A stretch of 64,000 nt of DNA from Cyclobacterium lianum (GTDB lineage Bacteria; Bacteroidota; Bacteroidia; Cytophagales; Cyclobacteriaceae), in assembly GCF_900143075.1 (NCBI RefSeq), contig NZ_FRCY01000001.1, forward strand, positions 469,514 through 533,513, given 5' to 3'. The translations under genes were made by a program, and so were the position numbers. A model generated the notes under the pieces. It worked only from the letters and a program-made list of their open reading frames with translations. It was not told where the DNA came from and did not search any database. Below, piece after piece: positions 9,470 to 18,397 of the stretch; positions within the stretch are counted from its first letter, which is position 1, and each line of letters opens with the position of its first letter.

Positions 9470-12304
9470 ATGATGAAAATTGCTGCGACCCCAGTCCTCC
9501 TTTTTTTGTTTTGCATGCAGTCCTGTGGGCCGGGCGCCGGTGAGGACGCAGCCTTGCTATTTGTACCGGATGGTCTGGAAGTCACCTTATGGGCCAGCAG
9601 TCCCCTTTTTCAGAATCCCACCAACATGGATGTCGATGCCAGGGGCAGACTATGGGTTACCGAGGCGGTCAATTACCGGGATTTTCGCAATGCTGACGGG
9701 CACCTGGTGCGGGAATCCGGTGACCGGGTAGTGATCTTGGAGGACAGCAACGGAGATGGTCAGGCAGACAGTTCCAGGGTATTTGTCCAGGATGAAGATT
9801 TGCGCAGTCCACTGGGCATAGCGGTGGTAGGCAATCAGGTTATTGTTTCCTGCTCTCCCAATGTGATCGTGTACACGGATGCCGACGGGGATGATGTTCC
9901 GGATAGCAAAGAAATCTTTCTGACCGGATTTGGCGGAAAGGACCATGACCATGGCCTGCATGCCGGCCAGCTTGGGCCTGATGGCAAATGGTATTTCATT
10001 ACCGGAAATGCCGGTCCGCATCATGTACGGGACAAAGATGGCTGGACCCTTCGCTCGGGAAGTGTGTACAACGAATATACTCCTTACAGTACCGAGAACT
10101 TGCCGGCTCAGGTAAGCGATGATGGTAATGTTTACACCGGGGGCCTGATCATTCGGCTCAACCCCGATGGAACCGGTATGGAGGTGATGTCCCATAATTT
10201 CCGCAACGCCTACGAGGTTTTTGTGGATTCTTTTGGCAACATGTGGCAAAGTGATAATGACGATCAAACAGCCTCCTGCCGAACCACCTGGCTGATGGAA
10301 GGGAGCAATGCGGGCTTTTTCAGCGAGCAGGGGGACCGTACCTGGCAGGCAGACCGCAGACCCGGTCAGACCATTGCCGAGGCACACTGGCACCAACATG
10401 ACCCGGGAGTTTTGCCTGCAGGAGATATCTATGGTGCCGGATCCCCCACAGGAATGCTGCGCATAGAAGGAGACGAGCTGGGCGAAGCGCACCGTGGCCT
10501 GCTGCTCGCTGCCGATGCCGGTAGAAATATCATTTTCGGCTACCATCCCAGGCCAGATGGGTCCGGATACTCCCTGGCAGACAGGCAGAATTTTATCGCT
10601 TCGGTAGACGTAGATAATGCAGGCTATATCTGGCATCAGGTGGAAGCAGATACCAGCAAATGGTTTCGCCCCAGTGACGTAACCCTCGGAACAGATGGTT
10701 CCCTATTTGTGGCCGACTGGTATGATCCCATCGTGGGCGGACACCAGATGAGGGACAAGGTGGGCCAGGGAAAAATCTACCGGATCACCAAAAAGGGCAG
10801 GGACTATACCAATCCGAAAATTGATTATGCCACTGTTTCAGGCCAGGTGGAGGCATTGCGCAATCCAGCCGTGCATGTACGGGCTCAGGCGGCGAAGTTA
10901 TTACGGGAGCAAGGCGCATCGGCAATTCCAGCATTGGAAAGCCTGCTGGAAGATCCCAATCCTTTTTACCAGGCCAGGGCAATATGGGTACTTGCCGGGA
11001 TGGGAAGAGCAGGCATTCAAAAAATACAGCCCTTTCTTTCCCATCAGAATGCCGAGCTGGCACTCACTACGGTCCGTGCCCTGGCGGCTTTTGCTCCCCA
11101 ATCCTTGCCTTCCCTAGCCGAATCCCTCCTGCCTGATGCAAGTCCCATGGTCCTCAGGGAGCTGGCGATTTTACTTCGCCATTTGGATGATAAGGAAACG
11201 AAAAGCATTTATGCCAGGCTGATCGAAGCGTATGACGGAGAGGATCCCTGGTACCGGAATGCCCTGGGTATTGGCCTGCGAGGGCGGGAGAAAGAGGTGT
11301 TCGCCAGGGAATGGGCAGATGTGGATCCGCTGGAATGGAGTTCTGCTCAGGCCTCGCTGGTATGGGAAATGCATCCGGAGGCAGCGATCCCGGCGCTCGC
11401 CGTGCGGGTGGGGAGTAAAACGCTGGGCATAGAAGAAAGAATGCAGGCCCTGGAAACGCTCGCCTTTATCCCTGATAGGAAGTCTGTCGCAGTATTTTTG
11501 GATTTGGCAGATGGAGAAGGAGCACTCACTGAAAGAGCAGCCTGGTGGCTGCAGTTCAGAAAATACAACGAATGGCAGGCCTTTCTGGAAGATTGGGAGC
11601 CTCCTCTGGATAAGCTGCCCGCCGGTCAACCCGGTCTTTTGGCTTCCCTGGCCATTTTCAACGACAGTCTTGCCAGCGACAATCAGCGTCAGCAAGCGAA
11701 ATCCGATCTTGCCGAAAATTCTGACGGCAGGCTGCATCTGGCCTTGCTGGCAGCGAAGGGCAATATCCCGGACTCCCTGAAAGCGCAGCTTGTACTGGAA
11801 TGGTCTGATGAACGCCGTCCGGCTGTGAGGAGCCTGCTGGCCCGGTTTTTTGGAAATACAGGAGAGATGCAGGAGGGAGTCGTAAACGGGCTGGAGGGAG
11901 ACGCAGCGGCTGGTAAAGTGCTGGCTGCCCAAAACTGCCTTGCCTGTCACCGTATCGGTGAATCCGGCAATGAAATCGGCCCTCATTTGGTAGGCATTCG
12001 CCAGAAGATGGATGGACCTACTTTGGTAAATGCCATCGTTCAGCCGGATGCAGCCATAGGGTTTGGATATGAATCCTGGTTGGTCCGCTTGAAAAACGGA
12101 GCAATGCTGTATGGATTGCTGCAGTCGAACGGTCCGGTGGTGACCGTTTTGACCAGTCAGGGACAGCGCTTTGTGGTTCCGGCCTCCGAGGTAGCCGAAA
12201 AGCGCCAGGTACCGGTCAGTCTGATGCCCAGACCGGCCGAAATGGATCTTTCTCCTCAGGATATTGCCGACATCCGCAGCTACCTGATGCAGGGAGATAG
12301 CTAA
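9470..12304 (+). CDS. PVC-type haem-binding dehydrogenase: propeller + HEAT repeats + C-terminal cytochrome c
   Basis: A 944-residue putative lipoprotein (signal ending CMQSCG). Residues about 25-450 are an NHL/GSDH-like propeller of the 'membrane-bound dehydrogenase' family: NPTNMDVDARGRLWVTEAVN, DHDHGLHAGQLGPDGKWYF, and FVADWYDPIVGGHQM near its end. About 455-800 is alpha-helical and HEAT-like (VHVRAQAAKLLREQGASAIP; FYQARAIWVLAGMGR). The C-terminus is a cytochrome c with CLACH at Cys823/Cys826/His827 and GNEIGPHLVGI, the typical placement in the PVC-type CxxCH family. The start codon lies 1 bp after the preceding stop, so it is the third gene of the operon. Likely role: periplasmic oxidation or electron relay with the first gene. 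The actual substrate of this family is poorly known. Confidence 0.88.
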   Translation: MMKIAATPVLLFLFCMQSCGPGAGEDAALLFVPDGLEVTLWASSPLFQNPTNMDVDARGRLWVTEAVNYRDFRNADGHLVRESGDRVVILEDSNGDGQADSSRVFVQDEDLRSPLGIAVVGNQVIVSCSPNVIVYTDADGDDVPDSKEIFLTGFGGKDHDHGLHAGQLGPDGKWYFITGNAGPHHVRDKDGWTLRSGSVYNEYTPYSTENLPAQVSDDGNVYTGGLIIRLNPDGTGMEVMSHNFRNAYEVFVDSFGNMWQSDNDDQTASCRTTWLMEGSNAGFFSEQGDRTWQADRRPGQTIAEAHWHQHDPGVLPAGDIYGAGSPTGMLRIEGDELGEAHRGLLLAADAGRNIIFGYHPRPDGSGYSLADRQNFIASVDVDNAGYIWHQVEADTSKWFRPSDVTLGTDGSLFVADWYDPIVGGHQMRDKVGQGKIYRITKKGRDYTNPKIDYATVSGQVEALRNPAVHVRAQAAKLLREQGASAIPALESLLEDPNPFYQARAIWVLAGMGRAGIQKIQPFLSHQNAELALTTVRALAAFAPQSLPSLAESLLPDASPMVLRELAILLRHLDDKETKSIYARLIEAYDGEDPWYRNALGIGLRGREKEVFAREWADVDPLEWSSAQASLVWEMHPEAAIPALAVRVGSKTLGIEERMQALETLAFIPDRKSVAVFLDLADGEGALTERAAWWLQFRKYNEWQAFLEDWEPPLDKLPAGQPGLLASLAIFNDSLASDNQRQQAKSDLAENSDGRLHLALLAAKGNIPDSLKAQLVLEWSDERRPAVRSLLARFFGNTGEMQEGVVNGLEGDAAAGKVLAAQNCLACHRIGESGNEIGPHLVGIRQKMDGPTLVNAIVQPDAAIGFGYESWLVRLKNGAMLYGLLQSNGPVVTVLTSQGQRFVVPASEVAEKRQVPVSLMPRPAEMDLSPQDIADIRSYLMQGDS

Positions 12305-12309
12305 AAACC

Positions 12310-12339
12310 TTGTACACTATCGGTTTTTGGTTAATTTTG
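12310..12339 (+). promoter_or_regulatory. Bacteroidota-type promoter for glycyl-tRNA synthetase
   Basis: TTG at 12310-12312 and TAATTTTG at 12332-12339 match the TTTG / TAnnTTTG consensus with a 19-nt spacer. The -7 box ends only 5 nt before the ATG at 12345, so the transcript would have little or no 5' leader. The box lies just past the stop of the preceding dehydrogenase gene (12302-12304). Confidence 0.6.
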
Positions 12340-12344
12340 CGCCC

Positions 12345-13811
12345 ATGGCAAAATCAGCACAACCTCAGGAAAGCAATCTGCTTAAAGATATCATTGCCCA
12401 TGCCAAGGAGTATGGATTTGTGTATCCCTCTTCGGAGATTTATGACGGCCTGCAGGCAGTCTATGATTATGGGCCTTATGGGGTAGAATTGAAGAACAAC
12501 CTCAAGCGTTTGTGGTGGGAGTCCATGACCCGTCTTAATGATAATATTGTGGGGCTGGATGCAGCCATTTTCATGCATCCTACTACCTGGAAGGCTTCCG
12601 GCCATGTGGATAGCTTCAACGATCCCATGGTGGACAACAAAGACAGCAAGAAGCGCTACCGTGCCGATGTACTGATTGAAGAAAAGGCGGCGCAGTACGA
12701 ACAATCAGGAGAGGTAGAGAAAGGTAAGGAGCTTCTGGCGGCCATGGGCAAGTTGCTGGATGCCGAGGACTTTGCTGCCCTGAGGGACCTGATGATCAAT
12801 GAGGGCATAACCTGCCCGCTAAGCGGAACGGTCAACTGGACGGAGATCCGCCAGTTTAACCTGATGTTTTCCACCCAGGTGGGATCGGTATCGGAGGATT
12901 CCTCTACGATCTACCTGCGACCTGAGACGGCACAGGGTATATTTGTTAATTTTTTAAACGTGCAGAAGACGGCACGCATGAAGGTGCCCTTTGGTATAGC
13001 CCAGATCGGCAAAGCTTTTCGAAATGAGATTGTTGCCCGGCAGTTTATTTTCCGGATGCGGGAGTTTGAGCAAATGGAAATGCAGTATTTTGTGCGGCCT
13101 GGTACGGAGCTGGAATGGTACCAGCGCTGGGCAGATACCCGTGTGAAGTGGCACCTGGCATTAGGCATTCCTGAGGAGAAGATCCGGAGGCACGACCACG
13201 ACAAACTGGCCCATTATGCCAATGCAGCCCTGGATATCGAGTACCAGTTTCCCTTTGGATTCAAGGAAGTGGAAGGTATTCATTCACGTACCGATTTTGA
13301 CCTGAAGGCACATCAGGATTATAGCAAGAAGAAGCAACAGTATTTTGACCCGGAAGTCAATCAGAACTATGTACCCTACGTGATCGAAACTTCCATCGGG
13401 GCCGACCGGTTGTTTTTGATGGCTCTCTGCAATGCCTATGTGGAGGAAAAATCAGAGGACAAGATACGGACCTACCTGAAGTTCCATCCGGCACTCGCTC
13501 CTGTTAAGGCGGCCATCCTGCCCCTGACCAAAAAGGACGGCTTACCGGAAAAGGGCAAGGAGATTTTTGAGCAACTGAAGTACGATTTTAATATTATATA
13601 TGAGGAAGCTGCCTCCATAGGCAAGCGGTATGCCCGTCAGGACTTGATCGGAACGCCTTTTTGCATAGCCGTAGATCATCAGACCCTGGAAGACGACACC
13701 GTCACCATCCGGCACCGGGACAGCATGGTACAGGAGCGGGTAGCGATTGCCCAACTGCATGGCCGGTTGGCAGCAGCCTGTAGTTTTAAGACCGTTTTTG
13801 AAAAGATCTGA
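12345..13811 (+). CDS. glyS: Glycine--tRNA ligase (single-chain, alpha2 type)
   Basis: A 488-residue class II aminoacyl-tRNA synthetase that charges tRNA-Gly in the cytosol. It is the homodimeric archaeal/eukaryotic-type enzyme used by many Bacteroidota, not the GlyQ/GlyS tetramer. Visible motifs: the N-terminal catalytic entry EYGFVYPSSEIYDGLQAVYD, RPETAQGIFVNF, the motif 2 region IGKAFRNEI followed by FRMREFEQMEMQYF, and the motif 3 region ETSIGADRLFLMAL. The anticodon-binding domain follows (APVKAAILPLTKKDGLPEKG; GTPFCIAVDHQTLEDDTVTI). The ATG at 12345 (MAKSAQ) is preferred over an in-frame upstream codon at 12327, which lies inside the promoter box. It appears to be a single-gene unit. 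Confidence 0.96.
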   Translation: MAKSAQPQESNLLKDIIAHAKEYGFVYPSSEIYDGLQAVYDYGPYGVELKNNLKRLWWESMTRLNDNIVGLDAAIFMHPTTWKASGHVDSFNDPMVDNKDSKKRYRADVLIEEKAAQYEQSGEVEKGKELLAAMGKLLDAEDFAALRDLMINEGITCPLSGTVNWTEIRQFNLMFSTQVGSVSEDSSTIYLRPETAQGIFVNFLNVQKTARMKVPFGIAQIGKAFRNEIVARQFIFRMREFEQMEMQYFVRPGTELEWYQRWADTRVKWHLALGIPEEKIRRHDHDKLAHYANAALDIEYQFPFGFKEVEGIHSRTDFDLKAHQDYSKKKQQYFDPEVNQNYVPYVIETSIGADRLFLMALCNAYVEEKSEDKIRTYLKFHPALAPVKAAILPLTKKDGLPEKGKEIFEQLKYDFNIIYEEAASIGKRYARQDLIGTPFCIAVDHQTLEDDTVTIRHRDSMVQERVAIAQLHGRLAAACSFKTVFEKI

Positions 13812-14288
13812 TCAGACAATTTTTAGGTTTTGATCTTTTGCCAGTGCAAGCAATGCGACCATTGACCCTAAACCCCGTCATTGCGAGCGCAGTTGGTCCC
13901 TGAGCCTGTCGGACTTCGGCAAGCTCAGTCTAAAAAGGGAGCAATCCGAATCGGAGCCTAGACGTTTATTCCCGGAGAAGGGGGGTAAGGATCAGGAATA
14001 CGGTTTAGTACAATTTTAGACTGCCGCGGGTGTGCCATTTGTTTTTTAAAAACCTGATGCGGAAAAGGTAAATCGGCTCCGTGATGCCTATCACATTCGG
14101 GATCAATAGCAGCTTCCGTCCGGTGGCTACCAAAAAAATGAGTTTCTGAAATAAAAAAAAAGTATTAGATTGAGCAACCGCAATACCGTCACTTATGCTG
14201 ATAGATCAGTTTGACCAATTCTGGAAGTTGGCTCCAGATCCGCTGAAGGTAAGTCAATTGGTATTGTAAAACACCTAATTCTACACCC
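13812..14288. other. Gene-free region with one copy of a dispersed repeat
   Basis: No credible coding sequence. AAAAGATC at the end of glyS and GATCTTTT near 13835 form an 8-bp inverted repeat with a 27-nt loop. It may act as a weak terminator. The dispersed repeat at 13876-13958 follows. The rest is ordinary intergenic sequence leading to the small secreted protein gene. Confidence 0.6.
13876..13958 (+). repeat. Dispersed 83-bp repeat with internal hairpin (copy 1)
   Basis: It runs from CGTCATTGCGAGCG to GCAATCCGAATCGGAGCC. The reverse complement of 26343-26425 matches it almost base for base. The centre, CTGAGC...GCTCAG at 13900-13928, is a hairpin with arms interrupted by a few mismatches. 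It lies 64 bp past the stop of glyS, in intergenic DNA. No ORF is associated with it. Confidence 0.85.
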
Positions 14289-14786
14289 ATGACGACTGTA
14301 AAGTCCTGCCTGCTGGCATTTTTCCTGCTCCAAACACTGTATGCATTTTCACAAGCTGGCAATAAAGCTGATGCGGGTCGAATGGCGGAATTGGATGCTT
14401 TCTGGAACGAAGTTTCGAGAACAGTCGCAGAAGGCGATTTTGAAGGCTATGCCCATACTTTTCATAAGGAGGCAACCCTGGTTTCCGGTATCAGCGGGGT
14501 AGCTTATCCGATTGCCAAAGCCCTGTCCGGATGGAAAAGAGACTTTGATACCACCAAATCCGGAGAAAGGAAATCATCCGTAGCATTTAGATTTAACAGA
14601 AGATTAGGAGATTCTACCACCGCCTATGAAAGTGGTATTTTCCACTATTCCTTTGAGGTGAACGGGGAGAAGCAGGGCTATTACATCCATTTTGATGGCT
14701 TGTTGGTAAAGGAGGGTACCTGGAAAATGATGATGGAATACCAAAAGAGCCCGGCGACAAAAGATGAATGGGAAGCATTGAAATGA
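14289..14786 (+). CDS. Small secreted NTF2-like (SnoaL/DUF4440-type) protein
   Basis: A 165-residue protein. A signal peptide ends near YAFSQA (about residue 23). The remainder fits a cone-shaped NTF2-like fold: LDAFWNEVSRTVAEGDFEGY, HKEATLVSGISGVAYPIAKA and a closing GLLVKEGTWKMMMEYQKSP. These modules occur in DUF4440/SnoaL proteins and bind small hydrophobic molecules or act as accessory domains. No catalytic residue can be assigned. The start is the ATG at 14289. No operon partner is adjacent: glyS ends 477 bp upstream and the GH18 gene starts 260 bp downstream. Function unknown. Confidence 0.75.
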   Translation: MTTVKSCLLAFFLLQTLYAFSQAGNKADAGRMAELDAFWNEVSRTVAEGDFEGYAHTFHKEATLVSGISGVAYPIAKALSGWKRDFDTTKSGERKSSVAFRFNRRLGDSTTAYESGIFHYSFEVNGEKQGYYIHFDGLLVKEGTWKMMMEYQKSPATKDEWEALK

Positions 14787-15046
14787 AAAAGTGTTGCGTC
14801 CAGATTGTAGGCGGGTTCGTGGAAATCCATTTTCAATCAGCTGCTTATCAGAAATATTTTTAGCTCAATGCTGCCGGCCATTTACATGGTATGATGGGTT
14901 TAAGATTTGCCCCTTTCTCCCTTTCATTTTTCCGGATAACAAGTCTCTTTATTAAATTTTTAAAGTAGTTCTTCAGTATTAAATGAAAAACTTGTTTTTT
15001 AGCTAAATCATATGGTTTGCAACCTGTCTCTTAAAATACGGTAAAA

Positions 15047-16264
15047 ATGCGCATTTCTCTTCTTAGCAAAAATCTGCTCTCCCTTGTGCCGCTTGTAGTG
15101 GCCCTAAGCTGTTCGAATCCGTTGAACAAGCAGTCTCAACAGCTTGTTTCTGCGGCAAGCCGCCCGCTGGTAATGGCCTACTACGTGCCCGAGCGTGACT
15201 ACAAGCCTGAGGAAATACCTGTAGAAAAGCTTACGCATATTATTTATTCCTTCACCCATGTAATTGACGGAGAGATGAGATTCCGGAAGCCGGAGGAGTC
15301 GGGGCCAAAACTGGAGGCGCTGGTGAAACAAAAGGAGCGCAATACGGATTTGAAAGTAATGATTGCCTGCGGGGGCTGGGGAGCAGACGGATTTTCGGAT
15401 ATGGCCCTGACCGAAGAAAGCAGGGCAAAATTCATAGCAAGTGCTGCGGACTTTATAGAAGCGTATCAGTTGGACGGAATGGACATGGACTGGGAGTATC
15501 CGGGCATATCGGGTGCCGGAACCATGGCCAGGGAGGAAGACAAAGAGAATTTTACCGCTTTGATGAAAGGACTGCGCGAGATGCTGGACGGGTTTGATTC
15601 ACCCAAACTGCTGACCTTTGCCTCGGCCGGCTGGAAACGGTATTATGACCACATCGAGCTAAATGAAGTGATGAAATATGCCGATTACACCAATGTGATG
15701 ACCTATGACCAGGTATCGGGAGTTTCCAAGTATACGGGTCACCACACTCCACTGGGAGAGGTAAGGAGTGAAGATATTGCGGGCACGCCTTTCCATGATT
15801 ACCTGGATAGCTTGTACCAGACCGGAGCCAATAAGGATCCGGACCCACGTTCAGCCGAAAAAATAGTGAATTTCCTTATCGATGAAGGGGCTGATCCCAA
15901 ACAGATTGTCATTGGGAGTGCATTTTATGGTCGGGTTTGGAAAGGCGTTCCGCCGGAGAATAACGGTCTGTACCAGTTGGCCAAGGGAATTCATATCGGC
16001 TGGATGGCCTACCATCAGATTCGGGACAGGTATGAACCGGACAGCAACTTTCAGCGCTACTGGGATGAGCTGGCCAAAGCGCCGTACATGTACAATGCTA
16101 CAGACAGTCTGATGGTATCCTATGACGATACGGTTTCTGTGCGCCTAAAAACCGAATACGTGCGGGAGAAAGGACTGGGTGGTATCATGTTCTGGGAATT
16201 GGGCAATGACACCAAAGAAGAAGGGAGCTTACTGGATGCCATTGATAAGGCGGCCCTGAAATAG
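15047..16264 (+). CDS. GH18 glycoside hydrolase lipoprotein (chitinase-like)
   Basis: A 405-residue glycoside hydrolase family 18 enzyme. The signal ends at ALSCS (Cys23 region), so it is a lipoprotein. The catalytic signature DxxDxDxE is intact in DGMDMDWEYPG, with Glu as the proton donor and the preceding Asp to orient the N-acetyl group. Other family marks are LTHIIYSFTHV in the first strand, MIACGGWGADGFSDM in the SxGG-type strand (here CGG), YADYTNVMTYD, IGSAFYGRVW, and GLGGIMFWELGND in the last strand. Likely substrate: chitin or another GlcNAc-containing polymer. A chitinase insertion domain appears to lie between the MTYD and FYGR strands. The start is the ATG at 15047. Monocistronic as far as visible. 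Confidence 0.92.
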   Translation: MRISLLSKNLLSLVPLVVALSCSNPLNKQSQQLVSAASRPLVMAYYVPERDYKPEEIPVEKLTHIIYSFTHVIDGEMRFRKPEESGPKLEALVKQKERNTDLKVMIACGGWGADGFSDMALTEESRAKFIASAADFIEAYQLDGMDMDWEYPGISGAGTMAREEDKENFTALMKGLREMLDGFDSPKLLTFASAGWKRYYDHIELNEVMKYADYTNVMTYDQVSGVSKYTGHHTPLGEVRSEDIAGTPFHDYLDSLYQTGANKDPDPRSAEKIVNFLIDEGADPKQIVIGSAFYGRVWKGVPPENNGLYQLAKGIHIGWMAYHQIRDRYEPDSNFQRYWDELAKAPYMYNATDSLMVSYDDTVSVRLKTEYVREKGLGGIMFWELGNDTKEEGSLLDAIDKAALK

Positions 16265-17257
16265 GCTGGATGCTTTTTAATGCCGGGGTTTTGGTAGTGT
16301 TTATCGTGGGTAAAGGAATTTAGGAATAGCGGTTTTTTGTCCATGGCCGGGGTGAACTTTTGGCGTGATTCCGGTATAGGTTGTGGTGGTTTGGGTTTAT
16401 GTAGTGTATTTCTTCTTGTTTTGATATCCAATTAGGCCCAGTAGTAACCCATTAGGTCCTGCGAAGACCTTCACTGTGGGTATACCGCCAGAAATCCGTA
16501 CCTGAGGCATAGGGTATTAGGCCTTCCTACTCCTAATTTTCCGGTACTTAGTTGGAAAATTAGATTCAAACAGCAAATATTAAGATTTGAAATACAAAAA
16601 ATAGTATTTTAATAATGGTTATTAATGAAATCATTTGTATATTTGGTTTTCGGATTCTGATGCCCGAAAAGGCTATTTTAAGATTGATCATTTTCGGTTC
16701 AGAATTTATGGGGAGGAGTATTGGATTTTATCACTTGATTATTTCCAAGACCGTTTCCATGTTATTAGATAGTCGTGAAGTCATTTGAAAGATTTGAATG
16801 GATGAGATGGATTCATTCGGAGAAAAGGTGGTTTCTTGTTGCCTCTGGAAAATTGTAAAATGGGCCGCATCTGGAAGAGAAAAAATACAACAGTTGCCTA
16901 CCTTTTTTTCGAAATACAAGTCAGCCCCTTATAATGTTTCATGGATTTTATTTACTCCTTCAGCTCACAGGCCAGGTGAGCGAAGGTAAACCATCTCCTA
17001 GATTTGCGTACAAATCTATCGTTATTAGAAATAGACGGCATGATGTCAAAAATTAAATTCAGATACCTTGATTTCGTACACTATAGGTGCTTGTTCAGTC
17101 AAAATTAAGAAGGAGTGTGTCCTGATATTTATTTTTAGGCTGCCTGTCAATTTTGCAAAAATGAAGGTGTGTAAAAAGGAGGATCAATGCTAGTCGTTTC
17201 TTTTGCAAACGTATGGTCTAAACTAAGGAATAGTTAAAAAACATCACTTGACAAATT
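16265..17257. other. 1-kb intergenic region, no gene recognised
   Basis: Only short incidental open frames lie here. A perfect 10-bp inverted repeat with an 11-nt loop is at 16533-16563 (CTAATTTTCC ... GGAAAATTAG). It lacks a downstream T-tract and is too far from the GH18 stop for a clear terminator. The right part is A+T-rich and leads into the polysaccharide island. No JUMPstart-like element or clear TAnnTTTG promoter was found. Confidence 0.6.
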
Positions 17258-18097
17258 ATGGTACGCCTGTCAATCATCACTATCAACTTCAATAATGCGC
17301 TGGGTTTGCGAGAAACGATAGAGAGTATAGTAAACCAAACCTTTACTGGATTTGAATATATAGTTATCGATGGTGGTTCAACTGATGGGAGTGTCGAAGT
17401 CATCAGGGAGTATGCCGATAAAATAACATATTGGGTTTCGGAACCAGATAGGGGTATTTACAATGCAATGAATAAAGGTGTTGTAAAAGCCGAAGGAGAA
17501 TACCTGCAATTTCTTAATTCAGGAGATTGTTTGGTAAATGGGCAAATTCTTGAAAAGGTATTTTCAAATAATTATATTGAAGATATTTTGTATGGAGATG
17601 CCAATAATGTATTTGAGGATGGGACTTTCGAGGTACGTGTTGCAGGTAACGAGGAAGAGATCACACTTGCCTATCTCATTAAATTTGGTTTGTCTCATCA
17701 GGCCTCTTTTTTTCGCAGGGATCTCTTTTCTTCAGGTCTATATGATGAAAAATTAAAGATTGTATCAGATTGGAAATTTTTCATTGAAAAAATCGTTTTT
17801 GAAAACTGCTCCATAAAAAAGCTAGGTTTTGCGACAATAGACTTTGAAATGTCGGGGATTAGTAACCAAGTCAGTCAATTTAATTCCCAGAATGACGAAC
17901 GAGAAAAAGCGTTAAATCAACTATTGCCAGAAAGAATTGCCAGAGACTATCAAGATTTTCTTCTAATATCGGGTTCACCTTTATTAAAGCATATGACGTT
18001 TCTCAACGGTAGAAATCGACTTCATAATCTATCGGCAAGTATAGTTGGTTTTGCTATTAGTATATACAAGCTGTTTAAGCCGAAAAACAAAAAATAG
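17258..18097 (+). CDS. Glycosyltransferase family 2 (WcaA-like)
   Basis: A 279-residue GT-A fold transferase. The N-terminus RLSIITINFNNALGLRETI and the segment IVIDGGSTDGSVEVIREYAD are the nucleotide-sugar-binding half. EPDRGIYNAMNKGVVKAEGE and FLNSGD are the acceptor-side and metal-binding hallmarks of WcaA-like GT2 enzymes. It probably transfers one sugar onto a lipid-linked polysaccharide intermediate at the cytoplasmic face. It opens an A+T-rich cluster that continues with a flippase and GT4 enzymes in the same direction. The start is the ATG at 17258. Donor and acceptor cannot be read from sequence. Confidence 0.9.
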   Translation: MVRLSIITINFNNALGLRETIESIVNQTFTGFEYIVIDGGSTDGSVEVIREYADKITYWVSEPDRGIYNAMNKGVVKAEGEYLQFLNSGDCLVNGQILEKVFSNNYIEDILYGDANNVFEDGTFEVRVAGNEEEITLAYLIKFGLSHQASFFRRDLFSSGLYDEKLKIVSDWKFFIEKIVFENCSIKKLGFATIDFEMSGISNQVSQFNSQNDEREKALNQLLPERIARDYQDFLLISGSPLLKHMTFLNGRNRLHNLSASIVGFAISIYKLFKPKNKK

Positions 18098-18397
18098 TAT
18101 TTTATACAAAATTTATTTATTGAAAGATGTCGGTGTAGTATTTTCTCTGGTAATAGTATCCGATTTGATCGATCCAAAAGTTCAAAAAAAGGATATCTGC
18201 CAAATAATTATTTTAAAATAGTGAATATTTTATAGAATCTATTTATTTCTATTGTGACGTATATTTAAGAGATAAATGTCAGGAAAAATTGCGATTTTGT
18301 CGCTTGATCAAGATTTTTGATAGTAAAGTTGCTGCTTTTGAAAATTGGAAATTGGTATTGATTAAAAGGTAAATTGGTCCACTATAAAAGTAATAAC

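Noticed and set aside
8449-9585. Long minus-strand frame of 378 codons
   Set aside because: Antisense to two well-supported genes (sugar dehydrogenase and isomerase); the sequence has no domain and the frame is a high-G+C shadow.
9650-10636. Minus-strand frame of 328 codons
   Set aside because: Antisense shadow of the dehydrogenase gene; no start context or motif.
16533-16563. 10-bp inverted repeat called as a terminator of the GH18 gene
   Set aside because: About 270 bp past the stop and lacking a T-tract; kept only as a note in the gap entry.
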